Shown here: positions 36,344 through 49,948 of the stretch, piece by piece
Layout of the letters: each line of letters opens with the position of its first letter
Position numbering within the stretch: position 1 is the first letter of the stretch
NCBI GenBank assembly: GCA_963277665.1
Contig: OY728163.1
Location: 1,906,072,644-1,906,136,643 of the forward strand
DNA: 64,000 nt
Direction: 5' to 3'
From: Viscum album
Lineage: Eukaryota; Streptophyta; Magnoliopsida; Santalales; Viscaceae
Translations under genes and position numbers: made by a program
Notes under the pieces: model-generated
Seen by the model: only the letters and a program-made list of their open reading frames with translations
Databases searched by the model: none
Told to the model about the DNA's origin: nothing

Positions 36344-39300
36344 ATATGTTTTATTTTCGACTATAAATATTCATTAGAAAGATAAAACGATTTCCTACAT
36401 AATGGTATTTTATTTTTAATTTTTAGAAATTTAATTATTAATATTATTTATGACACAATAATGATGCAGTATTTTCCTTATTAATGAAAGAATCAAATAA
36501 TTGGTATTATAAATGTTAAAATTAATATAATTTGAAAGTTTTGATGACATACATGAATTTTATTGCATAATATGACATTATATTATTGCTTAAATGAATT
36601 TGGTTCGAATTAATAAAGTTTTTAAGACTTTATCAAAAATAAATTATTGAATAGTGTCAAAATTGACAAAAAAAGAGTTTTTAAAACAAATATTATATTA
36701 TTAATTGATATTAAATTCATAAAAATATAAGGTTTGGAAGAGAGACTTATATCATGATAGGTGTATCATTAATGGACCATTTTAGGGTCTCTTGTATGCA
36801 TATAGTAAGTTTATTAACTATATAATATAAAAATACAAAGTGACATGGTAAGTGTCAAACTAATTAACTAAGAGTTAAAACTAAAAGATAAGGTTAATAT
36901 AATGAGCCAAACCTATCTAAATTCTATTGGTTGAGTGGTTTTCGACCCATCCCCACCTTAACCTTTTTACAATACACTTTGGATCCATTATAAACTGAAT
37001 ATGAATTTATTATAAAATAATATATCTAGATTTTCCTAAGGTGCCCCTCCTCCCCCTTATAAAAGGATACCACTTCTAACCAATTATTCTCATATTCAAA
37101 GCCTTTTGGTTTGGAAAAACCCTGACCAAATACTCTCTAAACTTCCCTCACATCAACCTAGAGGCCTTAGTTTGATAATAAAGCCAACCTAAGGAGCCCT
37201 TTTGATCAAATCAAAAGGACGAACCCAAAGAAGAGGTAATGTTTTAACCACCCTTTTTCAAGTTCATTTCTTCTTCGACTTCTTCTTTATTTGTTATTCC
37301 CATTCTAAAATAATAACTCAATTATCTCCTATATAATGTGATGTTATTATAAATATGGTACAACCATATTCATTATTCTATCCATCCTTTGAATGACATG
37401 TCACCATACGTGCGTACGTACGACTTACCGTCTCCACGTCGTGGTGTAATTGTTATTCAAAACATTATTATTTGGATGGGAATAATAATGATGTGTAATT
37501 CATGTAAATAATAAATATAACATGATAATTATTGTTTATATATGATATAATATCCAATTATATATTATTTTAATATCAAAAGAGTGATATTGTTGCTCGT
37601 GCGTACGTATGGACTACCGTCTCCACGAACGCGATGAGATTCATTCCCCATCGTATCCATTCAAGTATAATTCTCATTTGATGATTGTAAATAATGTTTA
37701 AGGACTTGATATCATTATGGATATGAATAAGATACAACCTATCCATAACAAACATGGCTTATGTAACAAAACATATAAAATAAAACGAGTAAGTTAACAC
37801 CAGAAACGACAATAATACTAAGATATTATTAACAAAGCAATGTTAAAAGATCATATATGATATCATATTAATGTATATGATTATTATATAATTTAATAAC
37901 AATTATTTCACCATTATACATGAGGTTATCCTACCCTCAACCAAGGAAAAGTACAAGGTAATGGGTTTTCATCTCACTCCTTATTCCTGTGAGATTCATG
38001 CCATATTACCACCATTACATTTTGTGTGGTGTATGTACTACCCATAATTGTATTCTTTATGTAATAAACTTTAATTTATGTGTATTTACATATTCATTGT
38101 ATGATACCTCTTTTATGGGGTGTATGTTTCGTAAGTTACCAAATTGGTAAGAGTTTATTTCACAATCTCTTCATCATCCGAGGTTGTTTATATGTAATTA
38201 TCTACTCAGACCTCTTTATCATCCACATCCATGTTTCTTAAAAATGTATTTCAAAACATTCTTACTATTTTAAATAATATGGTTTAAAGTCATTTATACC
38301 ATTGTTTTAATTTTTATAATAAGTTTATAAAGGAATCTTTCCGTTGTTTTCCAAACAAGGTCCTTTTTAACCTTTTCGACAGAATTAAGGCACGATTGTC
38401 TTTTTAACTTATATGGCAGATGCGGCAATTTTTCATCATTATAAAGTTGTAAATCTTCCCTTAAAAGCCTATAATAATATTTTCAAAGTAAATGTTTTAT
38501 TTAATAATTATGGGACTTTTAAATGATTTCAAAAAAAGATATATTTCTCTCAAATAGTTTTGATTTCATCTATGTCAATATCCTTTGATGAATTTTAAGC
38601 TTATTTGAAGGTTATTTATTATGATACAAAACTTCCATATTGTATTGATGGTTTTGTGATATGTTTGACTGTGGATGTGTTATTTTTATACCACTCATGG
38701 TTTATGAAGAAAGTATTGACATTTTGTATGCTAGTTTTAATACGAATGTTTATGTTATGTTTAAACCTGTTCATATGAGGAATGCATAGGACTTAATAAG
38801 TGATGGGGGGAGCCCGATATAGCTCCTTGATGAATTGGTAGGTCTCATGAGACAAACTAGTGTCTTGTAACAAGGCCTTGACAAAATCTTATTTTTAGTC
38901 TTGGCACGAGGCCTTGGCTATGTGGTTATGATAGTCTAGAATTATGCATTCCATCATTATGAATGTGGTTGTTGATATTTCATGTGATTATTCGAATAGT
39001 ATAATATCCATGTGAATAAGTAAATTGCATTATTTCATTTTATTTTTTTCATATTATATTGAAGTTCAAGTTTAAAAGGCTTTTGTTTTAGTTATACATT
39101 TCCTTAAATGTTTATGTTTATTTATGAAAGTTTCCACTATATTGTTATCCTTACTGAGCATTTGAGATCACCCCTTTAAATGTTTTAATTTTTCCCAGGA
39201 TGTGAAGAAGTATTTTATGAATGACCTGAAGGGATAGTATTAGAAGATATGAAGAAAATATGTTGTTTTAGTTTTCACTTTATGATGTAATGTAAACTTT

Positions 39301-39427
39301 ATGAATATATCTTGTGTTTCTAAGGCTACTAAACAAATCGGTCTTTCTAGACTTGATCTTTCTTGTGATCATGCCAATGTTATGTAATAATGCACCGACT
39401 CTGGGCAACTAGGGTCGGGGAGTTACA
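36344..39427 (+). repeat. Element C, 3' LTR, second part
   Basis: Resumes after D and its duplication with ATATGTTTTATTTTCG (compare 16966 onward) and ends GGTCGGGGAGTTACA. TATA box 37058-37064. Hairpin cassettes at 37402-37450 and 37593-37641, again about 190 bp apart. Confidence 0.93.
37402..37641 (+). promoter_or_regulatory. Paired ACGT-core hairpin cassettes, C 3' LTR
   Basis: Cassette 1 has CACCATACGTGCGTACGTAC and then GACTTACCGTCTCCACGTCG, TGGTG. Cassette 2 has CTCGTGCGTACGTATGG and ACTACCGTCTCCACGAACG. Nearly the same as in the 5' LTR. Confidence 0.75.
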
Positions 39428-39432
39428 GTATA
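39428..39432. other. Target site duplication of C, right copy
   Basis: GTATA directly after GTTACA, matching 16092-16096. Confidence 0.9.
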
Positions 39433-41207
39433 TATAAGTTACTAGAGTTATTATTTTGCTATGGAAACAACCAAAAAAGATAAAGTGGAAGAAGAAAAGA
39501 ACTTTGAAAGAGGTGATGAAATTATTATCTCTTCTTCGACTGCTTCATTTTGATTTGATCAAAAGGGTTTTTTAGGTCATATTTATGATAAAAGTAAGGA
39601 CACCAAATTGAAGTGAGGGTAGTTGGTAAGATATTTTATCAGGGGCTGGTCGATACAAATGGCTTTGGAGGTGTTATTTTGAGAGAAGGGGAAGTACCCT
39701 TTTATAAAAGAGGTGAGGGTCACTTTAGGAGAAGCTTGAAATATTAATTTATTATACAATCATATTCAGTTTATACTAGATAAAAAATGATTTATTTCGA
39801 GTCTAAGGTAGGTCTAGGTTTAAAAAATCTCAAAAAATATGTTTTAGAAAGGTTTAGGTCATCATATTGACCATATCATTTAGATTTAACTCTTAGTTAA
39901 ATAGTTTAACTTTTACCATGTATTCTTGTATTATTATAATAAACAGTTAATAAACTTACTATAAAAATCCAAGAGAGCCCCAAATGGTTCCTTATTGACA
40001 TATATAACCTTATATAAGTCCTTTGGCCGAAACTTATATTTTTATGAATATTATGTCAATTAATAATATAATATTTGTTTTAAAAACTCATTTATGCCAA
40101 TTTTGACACTATTTAGTATTTGGTTTTTTGTGAAAGTCAAAAAAACTGGATTACTTCGAAAAAATAAATTAATTCTATTATATCATGTCATATTAACCTA
40201 TAAATTAGTGTAATGCATAAAAAGTCCCAATTTAAATTTATTTGGATATTTATAATATCAATTATTTTAATCTTTCATTAATAATGTAATTACTGCATCA
40301 TCATTGTGTCATAAATAAATTTAATTATTTAATATATAAAAATTATAAATAAAATACCATTATGTATGAATTTTTTTATCTTTATAATGAATATTTATAG
40401 TCAAATATATCTTATGAATAACCCTATATGAAAAATGTTTTAGTTATAAAAATTTGAATTTTACACTTTTAACTATTCTAAAAAAAATAATAAATGTCCT
40501 AATATAATCGAAATGGATCCAAGAAGATCATATTTTATTCCTAAGGTTGATTTTGGTCGAAATAAATTTATCCAATAGAATTAAGACAAGTGTTAGGGTA
40601 ATTATAATATCATTTTTACCTTTAATTACCCTATTTACTTTTAAATGTGGTAAATAAAATTCAAAAGTTACTATTCACAAAAAATTATTTTCATCATATT
40701 GAACCACATTTTACTTATTTATGTCAACCATGTCTCTCATAATTTTGAAATTAAATTCACAGAAGTGGTAAAATTTTGTTTTATGCAAATTTGCAAATGT
40801 GCCTAGAAGGTGGGTAAAAGACGTTAAAATGTTCAATAAAATTCAATACATATAATTTTATTATAAAATGAATTTAATGAATTAAATTGAACTTATATAG
40901 GTTTTATGTATCTTTTTTGACCTAAAATAAATTTAAATAAAACAAATAATTATTTAAATAAAAAGTAGTTTTTAAACAATAATGCAGTGTTTTTCACTAT
41001 TCATCAAAAATTAAAAGTTTTCAGAAAAATACTAAAAATTCACCCTAAGCTAATTTTTATAAAATTTATAAAATTTAAAAAAGTGAGTATTACTATTAAT
41101 AATGGTTAGTTTGATTGGTCGTGGTGTGCTAGAACTTTATGTTGTGTACAACAAAAGCTATTACATTATTCAAAGAGAAACGTACCGTGGAAGCTTGAGG
41201 TGTTACA
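39433..41207 (-). repeat. Element B, 3' LTR, inner part
   Basis: Matches 48140-49943 of the right LTR and is the reverse complement of C's LTR first half. It ends GAAGCTTGAGGTGTTACA. TATA box on the minus strand at 39700-39706 in the same C-rich context. Confidence 0.9.
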
Positions 41208-41220
41208 TTCTTCCATCCTT
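41208..41220 (-). other. Element B polypurine tract
   Basis: Plus strand TTCTTCCATCCTT, so AAGGATGGAAGAA on B's strand. Matches C's tract with three changes. Confidence 0.8.
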
Positions 41221-41255
41221 CAAATAATTTCATATTCAAAATTTTTAGAATACTA

Positions 41256-44200
41256 CTACATAAAAAGATTCGGGTGGTTCTTCATCATAAGTTTCTCGGG
41301 TTCCCACATTGCATCTTCTATCTTATTGTTTCTCCATAGAACTTTTACCAGACAATTCATCCAGTTTCTCAACACTTGTTCTCTGGTATCAAGAATCTTG
41401 ACAGCCTCTTCATAATAAGATAGATAGGGTTCCAGTATTATCTCTTAATAGGTGAGTACATGCGTTGGGTTAGGCATGAAATTTTCTCAACAGTGATACG
41501 TGGAACACATCATGAACATTGGAGAGACTTTGAGGCATTTCAAAATGGTAAACTACAAATCCAATTCGTTCTATAATTTCGAAAGGTCTGATATACCTGG
41601 GACTTAATTTACCATTATTACCAAATCATATAACACCCTTCCATGGAGATATCTTCAATAAAACATAATCACTTACTTCAAATTCCAAATCATTCCTTTG
41701 GTTATCAGCATAGATCATTTGCCTACTTTGAGATTCTTTGATGTTGGTTTAGAAAGTATTTAACTTTTACATTATTTCCTCAACAAGTTATAAGCCTAAG
41801 AGTTTTGTTTCTCCAACATCTTCCCAACAAGTTGGTGTGCGACATCTCTTTCCATATAATGCCTCACATGGTGCCATCTAAATACTTGAATGAAAGCTAT
41901 TTTTATAGGAAAATTCTACCAGAGGTAAATATTGATCCCACATACCTTGAAAGTCAAGTGAGGAAGATCTCAACATGTATTCTAAGGTTTGAATAGTATG
42001 TTCTGATTGTACATCAGTTTGAGGGTGGTAGGCAGTGCTCAAACGAAGTTTAGTATCTAGGGCCTTTTGAAGAATTTTCTATAATCTTGATATAAAAGGG
42101 GGATCACGATTAGAAACAATCAATAGGGTTACTCCATGAATTCTTACAACTTCATTAATATATAGTCTTTCTAAATGTTCAAGTGGTAAATATTCTCTTA
42201 TAGCAAGAAAATGTGCTGACTTGGTAAGATGATCCACAATGACCCATATTGCATCATTCCTTCTAGGCGTCTTTGGTATCCCCATGAAAAAGTACAATGT
42301 AATATCATTCCATTTCCACTCAGTTATGGGAAGAGGTTTCTTGACTCCTCTAGGATATTTTCTTCCAGCCTTTACCTATTGAAAAACCGTACATATTGAC
42401 ACATAATCAACAATCTCCCTCTTCATGTTGTCCCACCAAAAATGTTCCATCAAATCTCTATACATCTTAGTGATACCTGGGTGTATAGAGAAATTAAATC
42501 TATGGGAATCATCCAATAATTCCCTTTTTAGATCAGGTATGTCAAAAACACAAAGTCTCTTCCTAAATTTCAAATTTCCATCTTTATATTCAAAGTCAAT
42601 CAATCTCCGATCATTCTCAACTTTAATTTTCATTTGAAACTCCTCGTCATCCATCTGAGAACTTTTTATCCTTTCTAGTAAAGATGGTTTGGAAAAAATT
42701 TGAAAGTGTATTTATGTTTCACCTTCCATTATTATTCCTATATCCATCTTTACTAGATCCATGAACATAAGATCCATTTAAACTCTCATCTTGTTCAAAA
42801 CTACCTGATCCTTTCTACTCAAAGCATCTTCCACCTTATTTTCCTTCCCCGGGTGGTAGTTTATAGTGAAATCATAATCCTTGAGTAGTTCAAACCAAAA
42901 TCTTTACCTCATGTTGAGTTATTTTTGTGAGAAAATTTACTTCAAACTCTTGTGATCGGTATATATCTCACATTTTTCACCATAGAGAAAGTGTCTCCAT
43001 ATCTTTAAAGAAAAGATTATAGCTACTAACTCAAGATCATGAGTGTGATATTTTTGTTCATGAATTTTAATTATCATGATTCATTGGAAATAACTCTATA
43101 ATTATGCATAAGAAAACAACAAAGTCCTTTCTTTTAAGCATCTCAATAAATAACAAACCCATCATTCCTCGATGGTAGAGTCAAGATAAAAGCATTTAAT
43201 AATCTTCTCTTAAGTTCTTCAAATCATTCTTCACACTCTTTTTTTCAAACAAATTTAACCCCTTTACATTTGATATTGGTTAATGGGTTAGCCAATCGGA
43301 AAAACATTATGGGAGAAACGCTGATAATAACCTGCTAAACCAATAAAACTGCACACCTCAGTTATACTTATCAGTGCTGGCCATTCTAGTATTGATCTTG
43401 TCTTAGAATAATCAACAAAGATTCTATCCTTAGAGACAATATGGAAAAGAAAAGAAATCTCTTAAATCCAGAATTCACACTTTCTAAACTTCCCATATAA
43501 TTCGTTTCTTCTAAGAGTCATTTGAATAGTGCATAAGTGATTTTCATTATCTTCATAGATTTTAGAGTAAACCAAGATATCATCAATAAATACCACTACA
43601 AATTCATCCAGATATTCCTTGAAAACTCTATTCATTATATCCATGAAGAAAGAGGGTTCATTAGTTAGTCCAAAAGGCATTACTATAAACTCATAATTCC
43701 CATAACTGGTACGAAATGCTATCTTCAGATTGTCTTCCTTCTTCACACACAACTGATGATATCCAGATCAAAGGTCAATCTTTGAAAAATATTGAGCTCC
43801 ATGAATTTGATAAAATAAATCATTAAAGTGATGTAGGGGATACTTGTTCTTTATTGCTATAGAATTGATCTCCCTATAGTTAATTCACAACCTCATAGAT
43901 CTATATTTCTTCTTAAGAAAAAGAACATGGGATCCCCATAGAGAAACACCAGGGAGAATAAATCCTTTATTAAACAATTCTTTTAGTTGTTTCTTTAGTT
44001 ACACTAATTACACAGTGGCCATTCTATAAGGGGTCTTCGATATGGTCCTTTAACTAGGAATTAAATCAATGGAAAACTCAATTTATCATTCTAGATGGTG
44101 TCCCGGTAAATCCTCTAGAAACACATTAACATATTATTTCACAATAGGTACGTCATCTATTTGAATATTCCTTTCCTCACCCATAGTTATTTCACTTTAT

Positions 44201-45717
44201 TTCTCCCCAATAATTGAATTTAGTAGAGATACTGGGGGTGGGTCTAGATGAGAATCAGATGTCGACGTTTCTACTCTAAAGTTAAGGTACTCCTTATCAT
44301 CATCGAAAATTGTAACCTCATTCTTATTACAATAAATGTTCTCATCATGGTCCAAAATCCAATACATACCGAGTATTATTCCAAATTCAATCATGGGTAT
44401 GATGATGATATCAGTAGATAAAGCACTTTTATATGCCCTAATGGGAACTGATTCACAAAATATTATTGCAATGATACATACCTTAGGAGTTTTGATTGAA
44501 AACTCCCTTGTTAAATAAAGTTGGAAATATCTAATTTTCTTAGAAAACTAGGAAGATATGAAGCAATGCGATGATCCAGAATCAAATAAGGCATTGGCTA
44601 AATTTGAGGAAACAATTAATTTACCTGCCACCATGTCATTTAGAGATTCAACCTCAGCAGTAGTGATCACATAAGCTTGACCTTGCTCCCTTTTCCTTTT
44701 CTAAGGTAATATTCCTTGGCTCTTAGGATATTCATTTGAATAATTTCCCATTTCTCTATAATTATAGCATTCAACATTGTCAACCTATTTCATTCCCTTG
44801 AAATAACAATCTTGGTGTCATTTTTCACCACACTTGTAACAGACTTCCATTACTTTCAGGAAAATACTGGGGTGTTTCTTCCCACATTTACTACAGGATG
44901 AAAATACAAAATTTTCCTTCTTCCCCTTATTTCCATTTCTAGAGTATTTAGTAGATCTATTCTTCTATTTCATTGCTTTAAAGTTATATGACTTAGTGAA
45001 TTCATTTTCTTTCTTGATAGCACATGAGACAATATCTTCATACGATGAGAAGGATTGTGAGAATAATGATCGACAGAGAAATGGTTTTAACCCCTTAAAG
45101 AATTGATCAATATTACTCCTTGGGTTATGTATATAATCTAATGTATGCCTTGAAAACATTGTAAAGTTATCCTCATACTTTGCGACATTCTCATCCTACT
45201 TTTTCCTTAGACTCAGAAATTTTATTTCCATATCCGCTTGATGGTCATGAGGAAAGTATTTTTCTAAGAAAAGAACTTTAAACTCCCTCCATTCCATATT
45301 TGATACTTCTTCATCCTCTTTTATGTTTTGAAATAATGGCCACCATTGATCTACATCTCCCATGAGGTGATAAACTACCATGATAACTTTTCCCCTTTCG
45401 CTACTCCCAAAAGCATGTAATGTTTTCTCTTAGGAACTTATCCATTTCTCAGCTAAAAATGGATTTTTAGTCCCATTTAATGTTGGTGGTTGTTGCCTCA
45501 TGAAGCAGTCTAACATTGATCCTCTATGTTGTGGATCAGGGTGCTCCATATGGGTAAGGTTATTATTCATAACCTGAGTGATTTGTCCCAGTATGGTTAT
45601 AAGTTGTTTAGAACCGGTTGCATCACCAACTGCACTATAATTATCTTGAGTAGTAGGGAAATCCCTACATGGATTACTTGCATTGATACATTTTCCATTC
45701 CTTCTACTAGGAACCAT
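41256..45717 (-). pseudogene. Element B gag-pol polyprotein, degraded
   Basis: Minus-strand homologue of C's polyprotein, 4462 bp against 4464. It starts MVPSRRNGK at 45717. Capsid 45700-44965 (MEHPDPQHRGSMLD, YFPHDHQADMEI). Knuckles near 44900-44780, damaged. Protease ALFDSGSS near 44590. Reverse transcriptase 43990-43460 with [13 protein letters not shown] and the FIDD box intact near 43580. RNase H region near 43150-42850, damaged. Integrase zinc region 42654-42376 (both His kept, last Cys changed to Phe) and core 42297-42000 (AIWVIVDHLTKSAHF, IVSNRDPPF, where the catalytic Asp of SDRD is Asn). Chromodomain tail VKVLWRNN and AMWEPEKL ends at 41256. It has many stops and at least one net frameshift, so it is dead, and more worn than C. 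Confidence 0.9.
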
Positions 45718-46205
45718 TTCTAAAAAATGGAAGACACTATATTATTTTATAAATCATAATAAATAATATTCCAAACTAGTATAATACCTAACACAAATTG
45801 AACACTTTATGCATATAATCCATAATCATAAAAAAAATTCTTTTAGGAAGTATTTACTCATAAATCCTTCATAATGGTTTGTAAAGAAAATTTGAATTAT
45901 CCTAAGCATATCCCCCAGGAGTGTCGTAACCAAGAGTGCAAAAAAGGCCGTTGTCATGTACCAGGATAACCCAGGTCAAGCCCAAAACTCCTTATCGATG
46001 TTTTCACTCCTAAGTACATTTGTATGAGAGCCGCCTCTACTAGCTCGTATCCATATAGGGATGTATTTCTTGGAAAATACACAAAATCTCTACATTACCA
46101 AAATTTTAGTAATTTATTCTATACTAATCCTCAAATTCTATCTTAGATAAATGTTCTCTAATCTGATTTTTTTCTAAATCTAGTTTTCAAGGTTTGTACT
46201 AAACT
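45718..46205 (-). other. Element B untranslated leader
   Basis: About 490 bp homologous to C's leader (reverse complement of 20064-20550). No gene seen. Confidence 0.6.
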
Positions 46206-46219
46206 TCTCGGAAACCAAC
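46206..46219 (-). other. Element B primer binding site (degraded)
   Basis: Plus strand TCTCGGAAACCAAC beside the LTR start at 46220. It is a weathered form of CCTCTGATACCAAA in D. Position supports it more than sequence. Confidence 0.6.
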
Positions 46220-49200
46220 TGTAATGCCCCGACCGTAGTTACCCAGAGTCGGTGCATTATTTCATAACATTGGTACGATCACAATAGATCAAGTCTCGAA
46301 AGATCGATTAGTTTAGTAGTCGTGGAAGTACTAGATACATACATAAGTTTTACATTATATAATGGAATTGAAAAAACAACAATATTGTGTCCACTTTGAA
46401 CACACTCATATCCCTTATCATATTCCCGCAATATAATCATAATATACTTATTCAAATCCTAGGGAAAAGAAACCATAATAAAGGGGTTAGCTGAGCTGAT
46501 CAGTAAGGATAAAAATATAGAAGAAATTATTATAAATAAGAATAAACATTTAAAGCAATTTATAAGAATAAAACAAAAGTTTTTTAACTTAAAATTCAGC
46601 ATAATATGGAAAATATAGGTCAAATAATGCGATTTATTATTCATATGGATATTCTACTAGTTTAATAATCACATTTAATATTAATAACTAATTTTATAAT
46701 GGTGTAATGGATAATGTCGGACATCATAACCACATAGTCAAGACCTCGTGACAAGACTACAAATAAGATTTTGTCGAGGCCATGTGTCAAGATAATAGTT
46801 TTTATCATGAGACCTACCGATGCATTGAGGAGCTATAACAGGCTCCACTCATCACTTACTAAGTCCAATGCATTCCTCATATGAAAAGGTTGAAACATAA
46901 TATAAACAATCGTATTAAAAATAAAATAAAAAATGTTAATAATTTAACCATAAACCATGAATGGTATAAAAATAACACATCCATAGTAAAAAATATCACA
47001 AAAATTTAAATAAAATTTGGAATATAGTATCATAAAACATAAACTTCAAACAAGTGTAAAATCTATCAAAGGATGTTGACATAGATGAAATCAAAACTAT
47101 TTGAGAGAAATATCTATTTCTATTTTGAAATAGTTTAAAAGTCACATAATTATAAAAGAAAAAATTTATTTTGAAAATATTCTTATAATCATGTAACGGA
47201 AGTTTCAAAGGTGTTACAATGGAACAAAATAGCCACACCCTCCATATAAGTTAAAAAAACATTCTTACCTTAATTTGTCGAAAAGGTTATAAAGTAACTT
47301 ATTTGGAAAGCGATGAAAATATTCCTTTCAAACCATTTAAAAAAAAATTCAAACATGGGTATAAATAACTTTAACCCATAGTCTAGTAAATAGTAAAGAT
47401 GTTTTGAAATACATTTTTAAGAAACATTGATGTGAATGATAAAGAGGTCCCAGTAGATACTCACATATAAACCACCTTAGATAATAAAGAAATTGTAAAA
47501 TTAGCCCTTAGCTTGTACTTTTCCTTGGTCGAGGGTACATTAACCTCCCATATAATAGATAAATAATTTTTATTAAATTATAAAATAACCATATACATAA
47601 ATATGATATTATATATGATTTCTAATATTTTTTTGTTAATAATATTTCAATAGTATCATTATTTCGGGTGTTAACTGATTCATTTTACTTTATATGTTTA
47701 GTTATGTAAGACATGTTTGTTACATATAGGATGTATTTGATTCATATAATTAATGATATTAAGTTCTTAAATAATATTTTTAATCATAAAATGAAAATTA
47801 TTCTCAAATGGTTATGATGGGGAATGAATCTCATCGTGTTCGCTGAGACAGTAATTTGTACGTACGCACTAGCGACAATAACATTCTATTGACAGTGAAA
47901 TCATATGTAATTGGATGTTATATCATATATAAAGAATCATTAACATGTTATATTTATTATTTAAATAAATTATACTCATTATTATACCCATACTAATAAT
48001 TAAGTGTTTAATAAAAAACTAGACCACGATGTGGAGACAGTAAGTCGTATGTACGCACGTATGGTGAATTTGTCATTAATAGGATAGATAGAATAATGAA
48101 TATGGTTGTACCATATTTATAATAAAATACTATTATGTAGAAGGTACTGTAGTTATTATTTTGGTATTTAAAAAACAAAGAAAGAGGAAGTGGAAGAAGA
48201 AAGGAACTTTGAAAGAGGTGATGAAATTATTACCTCTTCTTCGGATGCTTCCTTTTGAGTTGATCAAAAGGGCTCCATAGGTCAGCTTTATGATCAATGT
48301 AAGGGATCTAGGTTTAATTAAAGATATTTGGAAAGATATTTGAGTAGGGATTGGCCGATCCAAATGGATTTGGAGGTGTGATTTCGGGAGAAGGGGAAGT
48401 ACCCTTTTATAAGAGAGGTGAGGGTCACTTTAGGAAAAGCTTGAAATATTAATTTATTATATAATCATATTCGATTTATAATGGCTCCAAAAGAATTTAT
48501 TTCAAGAATAAAATAGGGATGGGTCAAAAACCACTAAAAAAATAGGTTTTATATAAGTTTTGGTCACCATATTAACCTTATCTTTTAGATTTAACTCTTA
48601 GTTAAACAATTTAACTTTTACCATGTATTCTTGAATTATTATAATAAATGGTTAATAATGTTAATATAAAAATTCAAGAGAATCCAAAGTGGTTCATTAT
48701 TGACATATCAAACTTTATATATGTCCTTTGGCTGATCATTATATTTTTATGAATATTATATAAATTAATAATATATTATTTGTTTTAAATACTCATTTAT
48801 GTCAATTTTGACAATATTTAGTATTTGGTTTTTGTGAAAGTAAACAAAACTTGATTACTTCGAAAAAAATTAAATAAATCCTAACATGTCATATTAATCT
48901 ATAAAATTAGTTTAATGCATCTACATATTTTCATTTATTTGGATATTTATAAAATCAATTATTTTAATCATTAATTAATAATGTAATTACTTCATCATCA
49001 TTGTGTCATAAATAAATTAAATTATTTAATGTATAAAAATTATAAATAAAATACCATTATATAGGAAATATTTTTATCTCTGTAATGAATATTTATAGTT
49101 TAATTTATCTTATGTATAACCCTATATTAAAAATTTTTTAGTTATGAAAATTTGAATTTAACACTTTTAACTCTTCTTTAAATAAAATAAAAATAAATGT

Positions 49201-49943
49201 TGTAATCTAATCCAAGTGGATAAAAGAGGATCATATTTTATTAATAAGGTTGAATTTGGTATAAATAAACTTATCCAATAAACGTAGGACTTATGTTAGG
49301 GTAATTATAATATCATTTTTACCTTTAATGGCCCTATTTACTTTTAACCGTGGTAAATAAAATTTGAAAGTTACTATTCACCAAAAATTATTTTCATCCT
49401 ATTAAACAACATTTTACTTACTAATTTCAACCATGTTTCATGGATTTTTGAAATTAAATTCAAAGAATTGGTAAAATTACATTTTATGTAAATTTGCAAA
49501 TGTGCTTAGAAGGTGGGTAAAAGACGTTAAAATGTTCAATAAAATTTTATACATCAAAATTTATCATAAAATGACTCTATAGAATTACATTAAAATTATA
49601 TAGGTATTATGTATATATTTTTACCTTAAATAAATTTAAATAAAGAAATATTTATTTAAATAAAATGTAGGTTTTAAACAATAATGATGTGTTTTTCACT
49701 ATTCATATAAAATTGAATGTTTTTAGAAAAATACCAAAAATACCCTAAGCTAATTTTAATATTATAAATCTAAAAATGAAGTCCATTTTGAAAAATAAAA
49801 TTTATAAAATTTCAAAAAGTTTGTATTACTATTCATAATGGCTAGTTTGATTGGTCGTGGTGTGCTAGAAGTCAAATTTGCATATTTTGCAAGCTATTGC
49901 ATTATTCAAAGAGAAACATACCATGGAAGCTTGGGGTGTTGCA
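46220..49943 (-). repeat. Element B, 5' LTR
   Basis: 3724 bp, intact in length, starting TGTAATGCCCCGACC and ending GGTGTTGCA. Hairpin cassettes at about 47830-47880 and 48020-48068. TATA box on the minus strand at 48405-48411. No protein gene. Divergence from the 3' LTR is clearly greater than for C or D. Confidence 0.92.
47830..48068 (-). promoter_or_regulatory. Paired ACGT-core hairpin cassettes, B 5' LTR
   Basis: Copies at about 47830-47880 (GCTGAGACAGTAATTTGTAC then GTACGCAC) and 48020-48068 (GATGTGGAGACAGTAAGTCG then TATGTACGCACGTATGGTG). Spacing about 190 bp. ACGT cores are kept although the rest has drifted. Confidence 0.7.
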
Positions 49944-49948
49944 CCAAC
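49944..49948. other. Target site duplication of B, right copy
   Basis: CCAAC, the unmutated form, also present at the empty site in A's other LTR. Confidence 0.8.

Larger units (their letters stand above)
16097..39427 (+). mobile_element. Element C: Ty3/gypsy chromovirus, interrupted by D
   Basis: A complete plus-strand retrotransposon inserted in B's 3' LTR. 5' LTR 16097-20049, primer site 20050-20063, gag-pol 20551-25014, polypurine tract 25049-25062, 3' LTR 25063-25934 plus 36344-39427. LTR ends are TGTAA and GTTACA, and the 5-bp duplication GTATA is perfect. Without D it would be about 12.9 kb. The two LTRs are visibly closer to each other than B's are, so C is younger than B, as the nesting requires. 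The protein has lost function through stop codons. Confidence 0.93.
14181..49943 (-). mobile_element. Element B: Ty3/gypsy chromovirus, interrupted by C
   Basis: A complete minus-strand retrotransposon inserted into the 5' LTR of A. LTRs are 14181-16096 plus 39433-41207 (about 3.69 kb) and 46220-49943 (3.72 kb). The interior 41208-46219 contains a degraded gag-pol. Ends read TATAACTCCCC (mutated TG) and GGTGTTGCA, flanked by the CCAAC duplication. Its LTRs and proteins match element C on the opposite strand, so B and C are one family. Without its nested guests, B would be about 12.4 kb. Confidence 0.9.
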
